A DNA stretch of 64,000 nucleotides from Alphaproteobacteria bacterium (GCA_020632795.1 JACKEV010000021.1:62001-126000); one strand, 5' to 3'. Shown: positions 9,492 to 17,897, numbered from the stretch's first letter. Notes: generated from the letters alone by a model not told the origin. Numbers and translations are program-made.

Positions 9492-9520
9492 TTCATACAG
9501 GATTCCACGCTGGCCCGCAA
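9492..9520 (-). promoter_or_regulatory. Candidate sigma-70-type promoter for the 9459-tdk unit
   Basis: On the minus strand TTGCGG (9520-9515) is followed after 17 bases by TATGAA (9497-9492). Both hexamers resemble the -35 and -10 consensus and the spacing is ideal. Transcription would start near 9485, giving a leader of about 25 bases. Confidence 0.4.
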
Positions 9521-9548
9521 GGCGACGACACCGAATCTTGGCGACCTT

Positions 9549-10571
9549 TCAAAGGGAGCCGCCGTCTTCGGGATCCACCGCGCGGCTGTACCGCTCGGGC
9601 CGGGTGGGCGCCGGTGCGTCGGCGTCCAGGGTGAGGGCGGCCCAGGCGGTGCCGTCCTGCTGCGGGTTCACGCGGGCGAAGCTGGACCCTCCGGCCCACC
9701 AGAGCTGCACCAGGGCGTCGGACGCCGCGAGGATCGCGCTGGTGTCCAGCAGGGCGTAGCGGGCGTCGACCACATGCAGGGTGTAGCGGCCCTCGACCCG
9801 CTCCACCGCCGCGATCGCCTCCTGCCCCGCGCCCTCCAGCTCGACCGCCGCGATCGGCTCGCCCCGAGGGGGGTGGACGGGCGCCTCCGCCCAGACATGG
9901 AACTGTCCGCCGTCTGCCCGGGGGCCGGTCAGGTGCAGGTCGAGGTCGTCCGGCCCCGTCCACACCAGGGCGGCCCGCAGCGCGGCCCCGTCGTCGGGGG
10001 CGAGCAGGCCGGTCTGGGGGACCGAGGCCCCCACGCGCACCGGGAAGCGGGAGGGCACATAGCCGTCGGCGGCCTCGGCGGTGGCGGTGTAGACCCCGGC
10101 GGGCAGGCTCACCGTGACGACACCCGCGGCGTCGGCTCCGGCGGCGGCGATCACGCGGCGCTCCGGCCCGGTGTCCCAGCCCTCCCGCAGCACCACCGCG
10201 GCGTGGGGGACCGGCGCCCCGGTGGTGGCGTCCAGGAGCTGGATGCGGGCGGTGGCGATCTCGTCGGGGCCCAGGCGCAGCGGCGCGAGGGTGGCGTCCG
10301 CGCCGGGGTCGAGCCAGCTCCAGGCCGCCGCCCCCCGTCGCCCCTCCGCCGCACCCCACAGCGCCACGGCGCCGTGCGCAGGCGCCGCCACCGACAGGGT
10401 GAAGGCCCCCTGGTCGTCGGCCTCGGCCTCGCCCAACCAGGCGCCGGTCTCGGCGTCCACCAGGGTCAGGGAGGCCGCCAGGGGGGCGCCGTCCAGGTCC
10501 AGGGCGAGGCCGTCCACCACGCTCAGGCCCTCGGGCGGCCCTGCGCAGGCGAGCGCGAGCAGCAGGATCAC
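9549..10571 (-). CDS. Lipoprotein with carboxypeptidase-regulatory-like domains
   Basis: A 340-residue protein read from GTG at 10571, which overlaps the stop of the upstream subtilase as GTGA. This start gives a perfect type II signal peptide (MILLLALAC, Cys 9). The mature protein has at least two beta-sandwich repeats of the carboxypeptidase-regulatory type (GAPLAASLTLVDAETG near residue 25 and a TGAPVPHAAVVLREG-type unit near 120). A later strand-rich region has the pattern VWTGPDDLDLHLTGP. Such domains usually act as binding or stalk modules on the cell surface. Co-translation with the protease suggests a shared job, perhaps anchoring or substrate presentation. Confidence 0.72.
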   Translation of the reverse strand: MILLLALACAGPPEGLSVVDGLALDLDGAPLAASLTLVDAETGAWLGEAEADDQGAFTLSVAAPAHGAVALWGAAEGRRGAAAWSWLDPGADATLAPLRLGPDEIATARIQLLDATTGAPVPHAAVVLREGWDTGPERRVIAAAGADAAGVVTVSLPAGVYTATAEAADGYVPSRFPVRVGASVPQTGLLAPDDGAALRAALVWTGPDDLDLHLTGPRADGGQFHVWAEAPVHPPRGEPIAAVELEGAGQEAIAAVERVEGRYTLHVVDARYALLDTSAILAASDALVQLWWAGGSSFARVNPQQDGTAWAALTLDADAPAPTRPERYSRAVDPEDGGSL

Positions 10572-12181
10572 GCCCGCCTCCGGGCCAGCAGCAGGGGCAG
10601 GAGCAGGGCGACCCACCCGCCGCCGCCGCCCACGCCGCAGCCGCAGGACCCCGGCAGCGCGCGGGTGCGGACCTCGCCGGCCCCCGTGGCGTTGTCGACG
10701 CCGTCAGGCGCGATGTCCTCGGCCTGCTCCATCAGGATGTCCCGGACCGTGGAGACCCGGGCGTGGGTGCGCTGGCTGAGGATGAGCGCGGCGACCCCGG
10801 CGACGTGCGGCGCGGCGGCGGAGGTGCCCTCAAAAGCGAAGCCGGCCAGGCTGGCGGTGGACACCACGCCGGGGGCGACGACGTCGGGCTTGGTGCGGCC
10901 GTCGTCGGTGGGCCCGTGGCTGGAGTAGTCCAGCAGCGCGCCGGTGTCGGGGTCGGTGGCGCCCACCGCGATGGCCCCCTTCGCGTCGGCGGGCAGGGTC
11001 AGGGTGCTGTCGACGCTCGCCGTCTCGGTCGCCCCCAGGCCGGCGGGGGCGTAGAGGTAGCCGGTCAGGCCTTCGGGCAGCGCCCCGTCCGTGGTCACCC
11101 GCGCGACCACCAGCCCCCGCACGTTCGCGCAGGTCGCCGACTCGTAGGGCAGGTCGTCGCCGTCCTGTGCGTTGCGCCCGGCGTCGCAGACCCCGCTGGC
11201 GCCCACCAGCTCCAGGTCGAGGTCCACCGCGGCCTCCCCGAACACCTCGGACCAGCGCAGGGAGGCCTCGGCGTACCCGAAGCTGGCGTCCAGGGTGATC
11301 TCGCCCTGGCCGTCCAGCTCGACGAGGCCGTCGCCGTCGACGTCGGTGAGGGGGCCGATGCGGTAGCGGCCCACCTCGTTGCCGGCGGCGGCGACGTAGA
11401 CCACGCCCTCGTCCGCCAGCGCGTCGACGAGCTGGGCGGCGTACCCCTCCCCGTCGGCGTGGGCGATGTTGTCGAAGCCGATGGAGGCGTTGACCACGTC
11501 CACCCCGTCGTCGGAGATGGCGACCATCTGCTCGCCGTACTCCACGTCGGTGAGGAAGCGGTACAGGCGCAGGGTGGCCCCGGGGGCGATGTCGTGGACG
11601 ATCTCGGCGACGGCCGCGCCGTGCGAAGAGCTGCCGGCGTCGTCGAAGGCGGCGACGGTGTCCTCGGGCAGCTCCTCCCCGAGCAGGTCGTCCCAGCCGT
11701 TGAAGCCGATGTCCAGGATGGCGACGGTCACGCCCTCGCCGGTGACCCCCTGGGCGTGCCAGTCCTCCTCGAAGATGATGTCCCGGCCCTCGGTGACGAC
11801 TTCCCGCGCGCGGGCGAGCCGGGGCTGGCGGACCCGGGCGACGCCCGCGATCCAGGCCAGGTCCGGCAGCACGTCGTAGGGCACGGCGAGCTGGAGCCGG
11901 CCGGGGGCGCGGGCCTCGACCCCGACCTCGGGGTGGAGCGCAAGGGCATCTTCCGTGACGCCCTGTTCATCGGCATCCTGGACAAGCTCCAGGACGATGG
12001 TCAGGATGGACGGGTCCGGGCGGGGCTGGGGCTGCCGGGTGGCCCAGGTCATGCGCTCGGGGCCGGCCGGCAGCGCCCAGGCGTCGAGCAGCGCGGCCTC
12101 CACCGAGGCGGGGGCGTCGGCGACCGCAGGCGAGGGGGGCGCGGCCAGGGCGGCCGGGAGGGTCAGGAGCAGCACGCGCAC
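10568..12181 (-). CDS. Subtilisin-like serine protease (S8) with MYXO-CTERM-like tail
   Basis: A 537-residue exported protease, read from an in-frame GTG at 12181 because that start places a signal peptide (VRVLLLTLPAALA) at the N-terminus. The triad is visible: Asp in VAILDIGFN, His in SSHGAAVAEIVHD, and Ser in FEGTSAAAPHVAG. The last 30 residues contain SCGCGVGGGGGW, a hydrophobic run and ARRRA. This matches the Cys-helix-Arg design of MYXO-CTERM sorting signals, so the enzyme is probably processed and anchored at the surface. The substrate is unknown. The downstream lipoprotein gene overlaps by 4 bases. Confidence 0.88.
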   Translation of the reverse strand: MRVLLLTLPAALAAPPSPAVADAPASVEAALLDAWALPAGPERMTWATRQPQPRPDPSILTIVLELVQDADEQGVTEDALALHPEVGVEARAPGRLQLAVPYDVLPDLAWIAGVARVRQPRLARAREVVTEGRDIIFEEDWHAQGVTGEGVTVAILDIGFNGWDDLLGEELPEDTVAAFDDAGSSSHGAAVAEIVHDIAPGATLRLYRFLTDVEYGEQMVAISDDGVDVVNASIGFDNIAHADGEGYAAQLVDALADEGVVYVAAAGNEVGRYRIGPLTDVDGDGLVELDGQGEITLDASFGYAEASLRWSEVFGEAAVDLDLELVGASGVCDAGRNAQDGDDLPYESATCANVRGLVVARVTTDGALPEGLTGYLYAPAGLGATETASVDSTLTLPADAKGAIAVGATDPDTGALLDYSSHGPTDDGRTKPDVVAPGVVSTASLAGFAFEGTSAAAPHVAGVAALILSQRTHARVSTVRDILMEQAEDIAPDGVDNATGAGEVRTRALPGSCGCGVGGGGGWVALLLPLLLARRRA

Positions 12182-12216
12182 ACCGGAGCAGAGGGCACAG
12201 GCGTTACGTTGCCCCG

Positions 12217-12831
12217 GTGAGCGCGGAAGCACAAGTCGGCGGCCTGCTACCCCCGTCGTTCTACGACCGTGACGCCCTGGAGGTCGCCGCGGCGCTGCTG
12301 GGCGCGGTGATCCGCCGGGGCCCGGTCGTCCTGCGGATCACCGAGGTGGAGGCGTACCGCTGGCCCGACGACAGCGCCAACCACTGCCGCAGCGGGCGCA
12401 CCGCCCGGAACGCGCCGATGTGGGGGCCGCCGGGGCACGCCTACGTGTACCTGTGCTACGGCATCCACAGCATGCTCAACCTGGTGACCGGCCCCGAGGG
12501 CCACGGCGCGGCGGTGCTCATCCGGGCCTGCGCGCCGCTGGAGGGGCTGGAGACCATCCAGGCCCGGCGCGGCAAGGCCAAGGGCCCGGCGCTGCTGGCG
12601 GGGCCGGGGCGGGTGGGCGCGGCGCTGGGCCTGGACACCGGCTGGAGCGGGCATCCCTTGTTCACCGAGGGCGGGCTGGAGGTCCGGGCCGGGCGCCCCC
12701 CCGAGGCGGTGCTGGCCGGCCCCAGGGTGGGCATCGACTACGCCGAGCCCGCCCACCGGGACGCCCCGTGGCGACTCGCGGCGGCGGGCAGCCGGTGGGT
12801 GAGTCAGCGGCGGGGGTTGGACCGCCGCTGA
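12217..12831 (+). CDS. DNA-3-methyladenine glycosylase (AAG/MPG family)
   Basis: A 204-residue base-excision-repair enzyme that removes alkylated purines. It starts at GTG. Typical motifs are present: FYDRDALEVAAALLGAV at the start, ITEVEAYRWPDDSANH with the catalytic Glu, NAPMWGPPGHAYVYLCYG with the DNA-intercalating Tyr region, and an RIGIDYAE-like motif (RVGIDYAEPA) near the end. The length matches bacterial homologues. It is divergent from the subtilase gene, leaving only 35 bases between the two starts. A hairpin with a T-run follows the gene. Confidence 0.92.
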   Translation: MSAEAQVGGLLPPSFYDRDALEVAAALLGAVIRRGPVVLRITEVEAYRWPDDSANHCRSGRTARNAPMWGPPGHAYVYLCYGIHSMLNLVTGPEGHGAAVLIRACAPLEGLETIQARRGKAKGPALLAGPGRVGAALGLDTGWSGHPLFTEGGLEVRAGRPPEAVLAGPRVGIDYAEPAHRDAPWRLAAAGSRWVSQRRGLDRR

Positions 12832-12859
12832 CGCCAGGTGCGTAGCGGGGTTCGCACCG

Positions 12860-12906
12860 AAAGAGGGAAGGGGACTGCGCACCAGGGCGCCTCTCGTCCT
12901 CTTTTT
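12860..12906 (+). terminator. Candidate intrinsic terminator after the DNA glycosylase gene
   Basis: AAAGAGG (12860-12866) pairs with CCTCTTT (12898-12904), and an inner GCGC/GCGC stem shortens the loop. The 3' arm runs into TTTTT. The structure sits 29 bases after the stop of the glycosylase gene and upstream of the sigma-54-like promoter, separating the two transcripts. Confidence 0.5.
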
Positions 12907-12931
12907 GGGTGTTTTTTCCCCGGGGTAAGGC

Positions 12932-12947
12932 AGGCATGCTTTTTGCT
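12932..12947 (+). promoter_or_regulatory. Candidate sigma-54 (-24/-12) promoter
   Basis: The sequence AGGCATGCTTTTTGCT has GG (12933-12934) and GC (12945-12946) separated by exactly 10 bases and a perfect TTGCT -12 element. It differs from the TGGCAC-N5-TTGCW consensus at two positions. It lies in a locally AT-richer stretch about 80 bases before the start of the death-like/PAS/cyclase gene. The window also encodes an NtrC-type activator (44544). Confidence 0.5.
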
Positions 12948-13028
12948 GACAAATGGCAGCAGTCGGCGCGGACGGCTTCTGACCCGCCTGGCTGAGAGGA
13001 GACCGAAGCACACAAAAGGGGGGATGGC

Positions 13029-15338
13029 ATGACGCCGTTACATCGTCTTGAAGAGCTCCTGCTCAACCTGTTCAACGTCGACGAGCTGTGGCGGTGGGTG
13101 CGCCAGCGCTGGCCGGACCAGGGGCTCGACCGCCTGATCTCGTCAGACCTGTCACCCGCGCTGCGGACGCATGAGCTGGTCGAGGCGCTCAAGCGGCGCG
13201 GCCTCATCGACGCCGCGTTCTTCTTGCACCTCGTGGCGGCTCGGCCTCGACGGAAGGAGGCGATCCGTGAGGTCGAGCGCTGCTGGATGGAGCAGGGCGC
13301 CGCCAACCCCTTCCGCGCCCTGGTCCCGGAGGATCCCCAGTCGGGTCTGCTCCTGGACGCCTTCGTCGACACCGAGAACGCGAGCTACCTCTACTACGTC
13401 CACACCATGGACGGCACGCTGACCTGGATCTCCGAGGGGTGGTCCCACGACGCGCTGGTCAAGCACTACCAGCAGCGCATGGCGACCGGGGAGCTGAACA
13501 TCCGGGACATGCTGGTCGATCCGACGATGGCGGACCACCTCATCCGGCACATGCTGGAGAAGGATGTCCACCGCGCCGAGGAGGCTGTGCTGAGCCACGT
13601 CGAGGCCGTCCGGGGGGGCGCGTCCCGCCCGCGCGCCTACCTGAACCTCTCCCCCCGCGTTCAGCCGAACTATGCGTACATCCGGCTGGTGGACGGGCGG
13701 GTCGAGCGCAAACTGCGCGTGGCCTTCAAGCCCCAGGTCATCGCCGCACTGGTCGGGCTGGGGGACATCACCGACGTCGCGGGCGGCTCCCTCCATCACC
13801 GCGTGGAGGTGGACGGGACGGTATGGGAGATCCGCGTGCAGGGGCAGATGTGGGTCCCCTTCCAGAGCAGCTTCGCCGACATCTTCGCCTTCTCGGACGA
13901 GCCCATCGTCATCTTCGACCCCCGTGGGAACATCACCCGGGCCAACCGGGCCGCCACCCGCCTGCTGGGGCCCGCACACCGCTGCACGCCGCACGATCTG
14001 AGGGGTCTCCCGATCTGGGACTTCCTGCCCCCGGACACCTGCGCGCTCCTGCGCCGTCGGCTCGAGGCGACCTCTCGTCAGCTGCTCCGGTTCCGTCGGC
14101 TCCTCAACGCGCGCGGCGCGTCGGCCGCCTGCCTCGCCGAGAACCTGGACCGCCTGAAGCTTCACCACGACACCTACCACGTCCCCCTGAGATGCGTGGA
14201 GCGGTCCAGGCGTGGGGCGCTTCGTCCGGTCTATCGCTTCCATCAGGTCAAGATCGGCTTCGCCATCATCGATCCGGATACGTACCACCCGCTCCGCTTC
14301 GTGGCGCGGATCCACCTCCCCACGGCGGTGGAGGCGCACCAGCGGGTCGCCGCGATGGGCGAGCCGGCCTGGCATATGTTGCTGGAGTCCCACCGGAGCC
14401 TCCGACACGCGATGGACAGGCGGGGGGGGTATCGCACCCTCCTGGACGCCCACACCGGCCGCCTGCTGCCACGCGCGGACTCCGAGGGGGAGGTGCTGAT
14501 GGATCTCCGGATCCCCCGGACGCGGAGCGTGGTGCTGCTCCTGGCCAACCTGTCGCGCTCCTACGAGATCGTTCATCTGTTGAACCAGAAGGGGGAGATC
14601 GGGGACCGGATCCTGCGCAGGTTCGTGATGCGCCTCCGGGAAGGCGTCTCGAAGGCGATCCAGCGACACCACGGCTTCATCGTACGGTTCAGCGGGGACA
14701 CCGTGCTCGCCGTGTTCGGCCTGCAGGAGGACCTGCTGCGATACACGCTGACCGAACGGCCACCTGAGCGCCACCCGACGCTCTCTCCGGCGCAGCAGAA
14801 GCAGGTCCGTGAAGCGACCTTGCATGCCCATGAGACCCTGCCGGATGCGGAGGCCCGGGAGCGCGCGGTCGCTTCGCCGCATGTCCAGGGGCTGCGCGCC
14901 GCCGTTGGCATTCGGGACGCCTACGTGGCCCTCAGGGACGACTACAACGCCTGCCTCGCCCGGAACATGCCGCTGGAACCGACCCGCCGTGAGGCCGGGC
15001 TCCGCGTCGCGCTCCACCAGGGCCTCGTGGTCGCCGGGGACATGGGCCCGCGGGCCATCCGCGCGGATCGGGAGATGCCCGCAGATCTCCGCTGGATCGT
15101 CCCCAGCAACCAGTCCTTCGAGGTGCTGGGGGAGGCGGTGAGCCTGCTGTACCGGGTCGTGGACAAGACCGACGCCGACAACATGATCCGGATCCGGTTC
15201 ACCGAACCCTTCCGCGCGGTCCTCCAGAAGGAGGCGTCCAATGAGTTCGCGGTCGGCCATACGTCCGAGTCGGTCCGGCTGACCGACCTCGGCCACTACC
15301 CGATCTGGGATCTGGTCGGTCCGCCGGATCGCCGCTGA
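13029..15338 (+). CDS. Signalling protein: possible death-like/effector-associated domain, PAS domain, degenerate class III cyclase
   Basis: A 769-residue cytoplasmic protein. Residues 1-85 are all-helical with the pattern LLLNLFNVDELWRWVRQRW and ALKRRGLIDAAFFLHLV, like the bacterial death-like or effector-associated adaptor domains placed at the N-terminus of conflict and signalling proteins. Residues 110-275 are a strand-rich region I cannot assign. A PAS domain covers about 280-350 (PIVIFDPRGNITRANRAA). A cyclase homology domain covers about 495-760. It keeps Asp 557 (FSGD) and Arg 709, but the first metal ligand is Asn 507, the substrate Lys is Arg 553, GD is GE (702) and the transition-state Asn is Ser 705. 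It is therefore probably a non-catalytic or altered nucleotide-binding module. Its 3' end overlaps the convergent DUF2330 gene by 43 bases. Confidence 0.75.
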   Translation: MTPLHRLEELLLNLFNVDELWRWVRQRWPDQGLDRLISSDLSPALRTHELVEALKRRGLIDAAFFLHLVAARPRRKEAIREVERCWMEQGAANPFRALVPEDPQSGLLLDAFVDTENASYLYYVHTMDGTLTWISEGWSHDALVKHYQQRMATGELNIRDMLVDPTMADHLIRHMLEKDVHRAEEAVLSHVEAVRGGASRPRAYLNLSPRVQPNYAYIRLVDGRVERKLRVAFKPQVIAALVGLGDITDVAGGSLHHRVEVDGTVWEIRVQGQMWVPFQSSFADIFAFSDEPIVIFDPRGNITRANRAATRLLGPAHRCTPHDLRGLPIWDFLPPDTCALLRRRLEATSRQLLRFRRLLNARGASAACLAENLDRLKLHHDTYHVPLRCVERSRRGALRPVYRFHQVKIGFAIIDPDTYHPLRFVARIHLPTAVEAHQRVAAMGEPAWHMLLESHRSLRHAMDRRGGYRTLLDAHTGRLLPRADSEGEVLMDLRIPRTRSVVLLLANLSRSYEIVHLLNQKGEIGDRILRRFVMRLREGVSKAIQRHHGFIVRFSGDTVLAVFGLQEDLLRYTLTERPPERHPTLSPAQQKQVREATLHAHETLPDAEARERAVASPHVQGLRAAVGIRDAYVALRDDYNACLARNMPLEPTRREAGLRVALHQGLVVAGDMGPRAIRADREMPADLRWIVPSNQSFEVLGEAVSLLYRVVDKTDADNMIRIRFTEPFRAVLQKEASNEFAVGHTSESVRLTDLGHYPIWDLVGPPDRR

Positions 15339-16846
15339 CGCCACCCCACCAACGCCACCAGCAGCGCCAGAAGGCCACCGCCGATCGGCCCCGTGCCACA
15401 TCGCCCCTCGATCAGCTCGATGTCCTCCTCCACCGGGGTGAGCGGCGCGGGCTTGGAGGGCGGCTCGGGGGCGGCGCTGCCCCCGCGCAGCACGCCGATC
15501 CAGGGGATGTCCTCGTCCACGAGCTGGCCCAGGGGGGCGTCGCTCTTCACCTTCCCGCCCTGGAGCCGGCCCTTGGCGGCCTGCACGCCCGGCTCCTTGC
15601 CGCCCCACACGCCGCGCACCGGGTTCTCACAGCGCATCGGCCCGTCCCACCAGTGCAGGATGACGTAGCGGCCCTGGAACTGGTTGTTGTAGCTGCTGAC
15701 CACGGCCTGCTGCTCCTGCAGGGAGCCCTCGTTGTTCGGGGTGCCGCGCCCGCCGAGGATGGGCGGCGCGGCCCGGAACACCAGATCCTCGTCCAGGCCC
15801 TCGGCGGTGTAGCGGTAGTGCAGCCGGGTGAGCACCCAGCCCCGAGGGTTGCTCTCGCCCATCACGTCCCCGCCCAGGGTGAGGATCTCCTTGGCGCTCA
15901 GCGCCGGGGTGGGGCAGGGGTCGCAGCTCGACGCGTCCCAGGAGTACTCGGTGACCACCGTGCGGGGCTCGCCCGCGGTGGTCTTGCGGAACAGGGCGTC
16001 GTAGAACGTGCCGAAGTCGTGGCGGACCTTGTCCTGCACGCGGATGTTGGTGGGGATGAAGGCGTTGTCGTAGTTGGCGGCCTCGTAGCGCTGCCCGCGG
16101 GCCAGGACGTGGACGAGCAGGTCCTGCTCCCCGTCGCTGTTGAGCAGGCCCAGCCGCACCGGCAGGGAGAACTCCTGGCTGTCGAAGTGGACCCGCAGCG
16201 GGCTCAGCACCGCCCCAGAGCCGCTGAACCGGGCCCGCTTCGCGTCGACCTTGGCCACGAAGAACTTCGTGCCGGACGCGACGTAGGGCCGGAGCACCCC
16301 CTCGGCCCCCGCCGGGATGTTGTAGCCGTTGTCCCGCAGCCAGGCGTCCAGCCCGCCGGAGTCCCGGGCGCTCAGGATGACGATGTCGTACTCGCCGACC
16401 GCGAACTCGGCCTCGACGGTCACCTTGTAGTCCCGACGCGGCGGGGAGCGGGGCACGGCCATGGAGGTCGGCGCCGCCTCCATGAGGTCGTATTCATCGT
16501 AGTCGTACTGGGGCGGCTTGTAGCAGGGATCCCGCTCCCAGTACTCCACCAGCCGGGGCGCAGAGAGGCTGTCCACCCGGGTGAACACGTCCACGGGAAG
16601 GGTGCGCACGTTGTCCTCGCTGAGCACCACGGGCACGGGCACGACCAGGGCGAAGTCCTCAGGCGGGCCCTGGTAGTTGTTCTGCATCGAGAGCACCGTG
16701 CGCCGCCCCTCCCGCATCAGCACGACCATCGTGGCGTCGTTGTAGAGCGAGCCGTCCGCACCGCTGACGTAGAAGCCGCAGAAGGCCTGGGCGGTGGACG
16801 GGCACAGGGCCGCGAGGGCGGCGAGGAGGGCGAGCAGCGGGCGCAT
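15296..16846 (-). CDS. DUF2330 family exported protein with MYXO-CTERM-like tail
   Basis: A 516-residue protein with a signal peptide ending AQA-FCGFYV. The N-terminal half has the DUF2330 pattern: CGFYVSG, RTVLSMQNNYQG, PEDFALVVPVPV and a Cys-containing segment (DPCYKPP). The last 40 residues contain a Cys (GRCG), a hydrophobic helix (GGGLLALLVALVGW) and RQRR, resembling a MYXO-CTERM surface-sorting tail. DUF2330 proteins are common and uncharacterised in Myxococcota. The last 14 codons overlap the 3' end of the gene on the other strand. Confidence 0.82.
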   Translation of the reverse strand: MRPLLALLAALAALCPSTAQAFCGFYVSGADGSLYNDATMVVLMREGRRTVLSMQNNYQGPPEDFALVVPVPVVLSEDNVRTLPVDVFTRVDSLSAPRLVEYWERDPCYKPPQYDYDEYDLMEAAPTSMAVPRSPPRRDYKVTVEAEFAVGEYDIVILSARDSGGLDAWLRDNGYNIPAGAEGVLRPYVASGTKFFVAKVDAKRARFSGSGAVLSPLRVHFDSQEFSLPVRLGLLNSDGEQDLLVHVLARGQRYEAANYDNAFIPTNIRVQDKVRHDFGTFYDALFRKTTAGEPRTVVTEYSWDASSCDPCPTPALSAKEILTLGGDVMGESNPRGWVLTRLHYRYTAEGLDEDLVFRAAPPILGGRGTPNNEGSLQEQQAVVSSYNNQFQGRYVILHWWDGPMRCENPVRGVWGGKEPGVQAAKGRLQGGKVKSDAPLGQLVDEDIPWIGVLRGGSAAPEPPSKPAPLTPVEEDIELIEGRCGTGPIGGGLLALLVALVGWRQRRSGGPTRSQIG

Positions 16847-16899
16847 GCAGACTCCGGGCGTTCGGATGGCGCCAGGATAACGCCGCTACGCCCGAGCGC

Positions 16900-17352
16900 T
16901 TACGCCTTCTCGGGATCCCGGAAGACCTCCATCGTCTTGTCGAAGGCCTCCTTGGTCTTCGGCATGTAGGGCGGCTGGACCATCCAGTACGCGATGCCCA
17001 TCAGCGTGGCGACCACCATGAGGTCCATGCCGGCGGCGGCCAGCGAGGACAGCACCCAGTTCAACCGCAGCAGGTCGTGGAAGGCCATGACCATCGTGAG
17101 GTTGATCATCAAAAAGGCGCAGGCCAGGAAGATCACCGACCCGATCATCAGCGAGAAGGCGATGACGAAGCGCTGGAGCTCCCGGGCGGCCTCCTGCTTC
17201 GCGACGCGGACGTGCTCTTCGACCAGGCGGCGGGCGAGGCCGAACAGGCGGTCGGAGAGCAGCCGGCTCCCGATGCGCCAGAGCCGCCCGACCACCCCCC
17301 AGGCGCGGCGCGCCAGGCTGAAACCGTTGGCGTCGCCGGGCTCAGCGGCCAC
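16900..17352 (-). CDS. YqjE/holin-superfamily-like inner membrane protein
   Basis: A 150-residue protein. Residues 1-60 are amphipathic (ARRLVEEHVRVAKQEAARELQRF), followed by two strong transmembrane segments at about 63-85 and 100-122 and a polar tail. This is the layout of Actinobacterial Holin-X/DUF1469 (YqjE) proteins. It overlaps the upstream YqjD-like gene by 11 bases, reproducing the yqjD-yqjE pairing of enterobacteria. These proteins are linked to envelope stress and stationary phase; the biochemical role is not known. Confidence 0.65.
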   Translation of the reverse strand: MAAEPGDANGFSLARRAWGVVGRLWRIGSRLLSDRLFGLARRLVEEHVRVAKQEAARELQRFVIAFSLMIGSVIFLACAFLMINLTMVMAFHDLLRLNWVLSSLAAAGMDLMVVATLMGIAYWMVQPPYMPKTKEAFDKTMEVFRDPEKA

Positions 17353-17830
17353 GACTGCCGCCCAGCAGGAGCCCGATGATGAAGCCGAAGCCCACCGCGA
17401 TCAGAAGGCTGACCAGCAGGTTCTCGTGGACCTTCTCCTCGACCTGGTCCTTGGCGGCCATCGCGCGCTCCCGGGCCTCGTCGCGCAGCTCGACGGCGCG
17501 CTTGCGGGCCTGGGGCACCAGCTCGTCCTTCACCTGGCCACTCAGCTCGTTCACGCGGGTCTCCAGGCGGTTGAGCATGCGCTCGATCTGGACGGAGGGG
17601 CCGTTGTTGGACTTGTTGTGGATGTGCTGCAGCTCGGCGAGCTGGTCGCGGACCAGGGTGCGGCTGTGGTCGGTCTGCTCGGCGACCACGCGCACGACCT
17701 CGTCGACCTCGCCGTCGGTGGCGTCCAGGGCGCCGGCCTCGATGTCGGGCCACTCGGAGAGGATCAGGCCCTTGAGGGCGTCGAAGTCGCGGGAGAAGTC
17801 GGCGGCGGACAGCGTGTAGGTCGCGGGCAT
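17342..17830 (-). CDS. CsbD-like/DUF883 (ElaB/YqjD-like) membrane-anchored stress protein
   Basis: A 162-residue protein; the ATG at 17830 is preceded by GCAGGAG. Residues 15-70 resemble CsbD (LKGLILSEWPDIEAGAL and EVDEVVRVVAEQT). Residues 75-140 are a charged helix of the DUF883 type. The C-terminus is one transmembrane helix (LLVSLLIAVGFGFIIGLLLGG) followed by SRGR. E. coli relatives YqjD and ElaB tether ribosomes to the inner membrane in stationary phase. Fusion of a CsbD-like head to the DUF883 body is unusual. Confidence 0.68.
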   Translation of the reverse strand: MPATYTLSAADFSRDFDALKGLILSEWPDIEAGALDATDGEVDEVVRVVAEQTDHSRTLVRDQLAELQHIHNKSNNGPSVQIERMLNRLETRVNELSGQVKDELVPQARKRAVELRDEARERAMAAKDQVEEKVHENLLVSLLIAVGFGFIIGLLLGGSRGR

Positions 17831-17897
17831 CGGGGGCTCCTGCTCGGAAAGGCTCGAAAGGGTAGACTCCAGTGGGGTAACACGTCGGCGGCGGCCC

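Noticed and set aside
12860..12906. Riboswitch or attenuator for the signalling gene
   Set aside because: The hairpin with T-run lies upstream of the likely sigma-54 start and 3' of the glycosylase gene, so a terminator is the simpler reading.
13029..15338. Ordinary adenylate cyclase
   Set aside because: One metal-binding Asp and the transition-state Asn are replaced, unlike the intact cyclase at 3216.
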